From contig JAKLQR010000292.1 in assembly GCA_022013235.1 (NCBI GenBank), positions 1-6,234 of the forward strand: a stretch of 6,234 bases of DNA, written 5' to 3'. The notes under the pieces are model-generated. The model searched no databases. It had not been told where the DNA came from and saw nothing but the letters and a program-made list of their open reading frames with translations. The position numbers and the translations under genes were made by a program. This DNA is from Thermodesulfovibrionales bacterium (GTDB taxonomy: Bacteria > Nitrospirota > Thermodesulfovibrionia > Thermodesulfovibrionales > SM23-35). Within the stretch, counting starts at the first letter, position 1. The number at the start of each line of letters is the position of its first letter. Of this stretch, positions 5,053 through 6,234 are shown piece by piece.

Positions 5053-6234
5053 GAAGGATATCGATACGGTCTTCCGGGAATTACATTCGTCACTTCAGGG
5101 TATATCAGAGGTTGAAGCCGTGAAAAGACTTGGGCAGTATGGCAGGAATATCCTGAAAGAAGGAAAAAAGAAGTCGATGCTGGCCATGTTCCTTGACCAG
5201 TTCAGAGATTTCATGATACTGGTGCTCATAGCAGCAGCTGTGATTTCAGGTATTGTCGGCGAACTCTCGGATACCATAGCAATCATCGTTATTGTAGTCC
5301 TGAATGCAGTTGTCGGATTTGTTCAGGAATACAGGGCGGAAAAGGCGATGGCAGCCCTGAAAAGGATGGCGGCTCCTTCGGCAACAGTAATACGCGAAGG
5401 AAAGCATGTACAAATACCGGCTGCTGACCTGGTCCCAGGTGATATTGTCGTCCTTGAAGCAGGGGAGATCGTGCCTGCAGACCTTCGTCTGGTGAGGACA
5501 GCCCATCTGAAGGTAGAGGAAGCTGCGCTTACCGGGGAATCCGTCCCTGCTGAGAAGCTCGCAACCCTGCTGGATGATGAGGCGCTTCCCCTTGGCGACA
5601 GGAAGAACATGGCATATAAAGGAACGATTGTATCGTACGGAAGAGGCACCGGAATCGTTGTAGGGACAGGGATGCAGACAGAGCTCGGCAGGATTGCGAC
5701 TATGCTGCAGGAAGAAGAGGAGGCGAAAACACCTCTCCAGAAAAGGCTTGCGATATTCGGCCGTAAGCTTGCCATCGCCGTGCTCGCACTCTGCGCGGTG
5801 ATATTTGTTGTCGGCATTCTGCGCGGAGAACAGACGCTCCGGATGTTCCTTACTGCGATATCACTCGCAGTTGCTGCAATACCCGAGGCCTTGCCTGCTG
5901 TTGTCACGATTTCCCTCGCAATCGGAGCGAAAAAAATGGTGAAACAGCATGCGCTGATCAGAAAACTCCCTGCAGTAGAAACGCTCGGATCGGTGACCTA
6001 TATATGTTCGGATAAGACCGGTACGCTCACCATGAATAAAATGACGGTCGAGCAATATTATGCCGACGGGAGGGTCTCAGGAGAGAAGAAGACGGGAAAT
6101 GATCAAGATGAGCAAACGGCTGATTCTGAGCCGGACTCGGGTCCCCGACTTCACAGTTTCTCAGCGTCTCATTTGCTGATGACTGCAATGGCGCTTAGCA
6201 ACGACGCTGCTCTGGATAAGGATGGAAACGTAAT
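5039..6234 (+). CDS. P2A-type cation-transporting ATPase (Ca2+-ATPase-like), N-terminal part (cut by window edge)
   Basis: The frame runs from the ATG at 5039, open to the window edge, giving 398 codons of a protein that is normally about 850-920. It is an inner-membrane pump that would move a cation, most likely Ca2+, using ATP. In order: a soluble cation-ATPase N-terminal region (1-50), membrane helices M1 (about 56-74) and M2 (about 78-97), the actuator domain (about 105-235) with the dephosphorylation motif LTGESVP (Glu167), M3 (about 241-263), M4 (about 268-295) with IPEALP, and the phosphorylation motif SDKTGTLT with Asp325. Glu283 of IPEALP matches SERCA Glu309, a calcium ligand, and KLPAVETLG follows as in SERCA-like bacterial pumps. 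There is no N-terminal heavy-metal domain and no CPx motif, which argues against P1B copper/zinc pumps. After DKTGTLT a hydrophilic run rich in Glu, Asp, Gly and Ser (about 344-376) leads into the nucleotide domain. M5-M10 are outside the window, so ion choice (Ca2+ or Mn2+) cannot be settled. The gene seems to stand alone behind the repeat region. Confidence 0.92.
   Translation, partial: MHWHKKDIDTVFRELHSSLQGISEVEAVKRLGQYGRNILKEGKKKSMLAMFLDQFRDFMILVLIAAAVISGIVGELSDTIAIIVIVVLNAVVGFVQEYRAEKAMAALKRMAAPSATVIREGKHVQIPAADLVPGDIVVLEAGEIVPADLRLVRTAHLKVEEAALTGESVPAEKLATLLDDEALPLGDRKNMAYKGTIVSYGRGTGIVVGTGMQTELGRIATMLQEEEEAKTPLQKRLAIFGRKLAIAVLALCAVIFVVGILRGEQTLRMFLTAISLAVAAIPEALPAVVTISLAIGAKKMVKQHALIRKLPAVETLGSVTYICSDKTGTLTMNKMTVEQYYADGRVSGEKKTGNDQDEQTADSEPDSGPRLHSFSASHLLMTAMALSNDAALDKDGNV

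Noticed and set aside
5323..5907. Minus-strand frame of 194 codons within the ATPase gene
   Set aside because: Its translation is dominated by Ser, Ala, Thr and Arg in low-complexity runs and lies antisense to the actuator domain and M3-M4 of a well-supported pump.

Overview
The window looks like an ordinary stretch of a bacterial chromosome of medium GC content, with AT-rich gaps between genes. Every protein is of bacterial type. The LeuC-type N-terminus, a split pyruvate-carboxylase-like pair, a NarL/LuxR regulator, a SERCA-like P-type ATPase and a GC-rich palindromic intergenic repeat would fit an environmental anaerobe such as Nitrospirota or Desulfobacterota. No marker gene is present, so that placement is a weak inference.

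Layout: (1) Positions 1-173, minus strand, hold the first 57 codons of a 3-isopropylmalate dehydratase large subunit (leuC), cut by the window edge. (2) Positions 174-314 are a divergent promoter region with a consensus TATAAT for leuC, a 12-bp AT palindrome and a candidate extended -10 for the genes to the right. (3) Positions 315-3820 are a two-gene operon: a biotin carboxylase and a carboxyltransferase/biotin-carrier subunit. Together they would make a two-subunit biotin-dependent carboxylase of the pyruvate carboxylase type, in which the first protein carboxylates the biotin on Lys647 of the second and the second passes CO2 to an acceptor. Both depart from family consensus at several normally conserved motifs, so the acceptor is not certain. 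(4) Positions 3841-4563, convergent on the minus strand, hold a NarL/LuxR-type response regulator whose receiver has lost the acidic pair and the conserved lysine but keeps the phospho-acceptor aspartate. (5) Positions 4564-5038 are non-coding and contain a 126-bp compound palindrome (4829-4954) built from two REP-like hairpin units and three copies of a 9-bp end motif. (6) From 5039 to the right edge runs the N-terminal 398 codons of a P2A-type (Ca2+-ATPase-like) cation pump.

How they relate: leuC and the carboxylase operon are divergent neighbours and both act on metabolites around pyruvate, acetyl-CoA and 2-oxoacids, which is suggestive only. The regulator and the pump are on opposite strands with separate upstream sequences, and nothing links them to the carboxylase. 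I found no defence system, CRISPR array, RNA gene or intact mobile element. The most interesting items are the divergent carboxylase pair, the degenerate receiver and the structured repeat.
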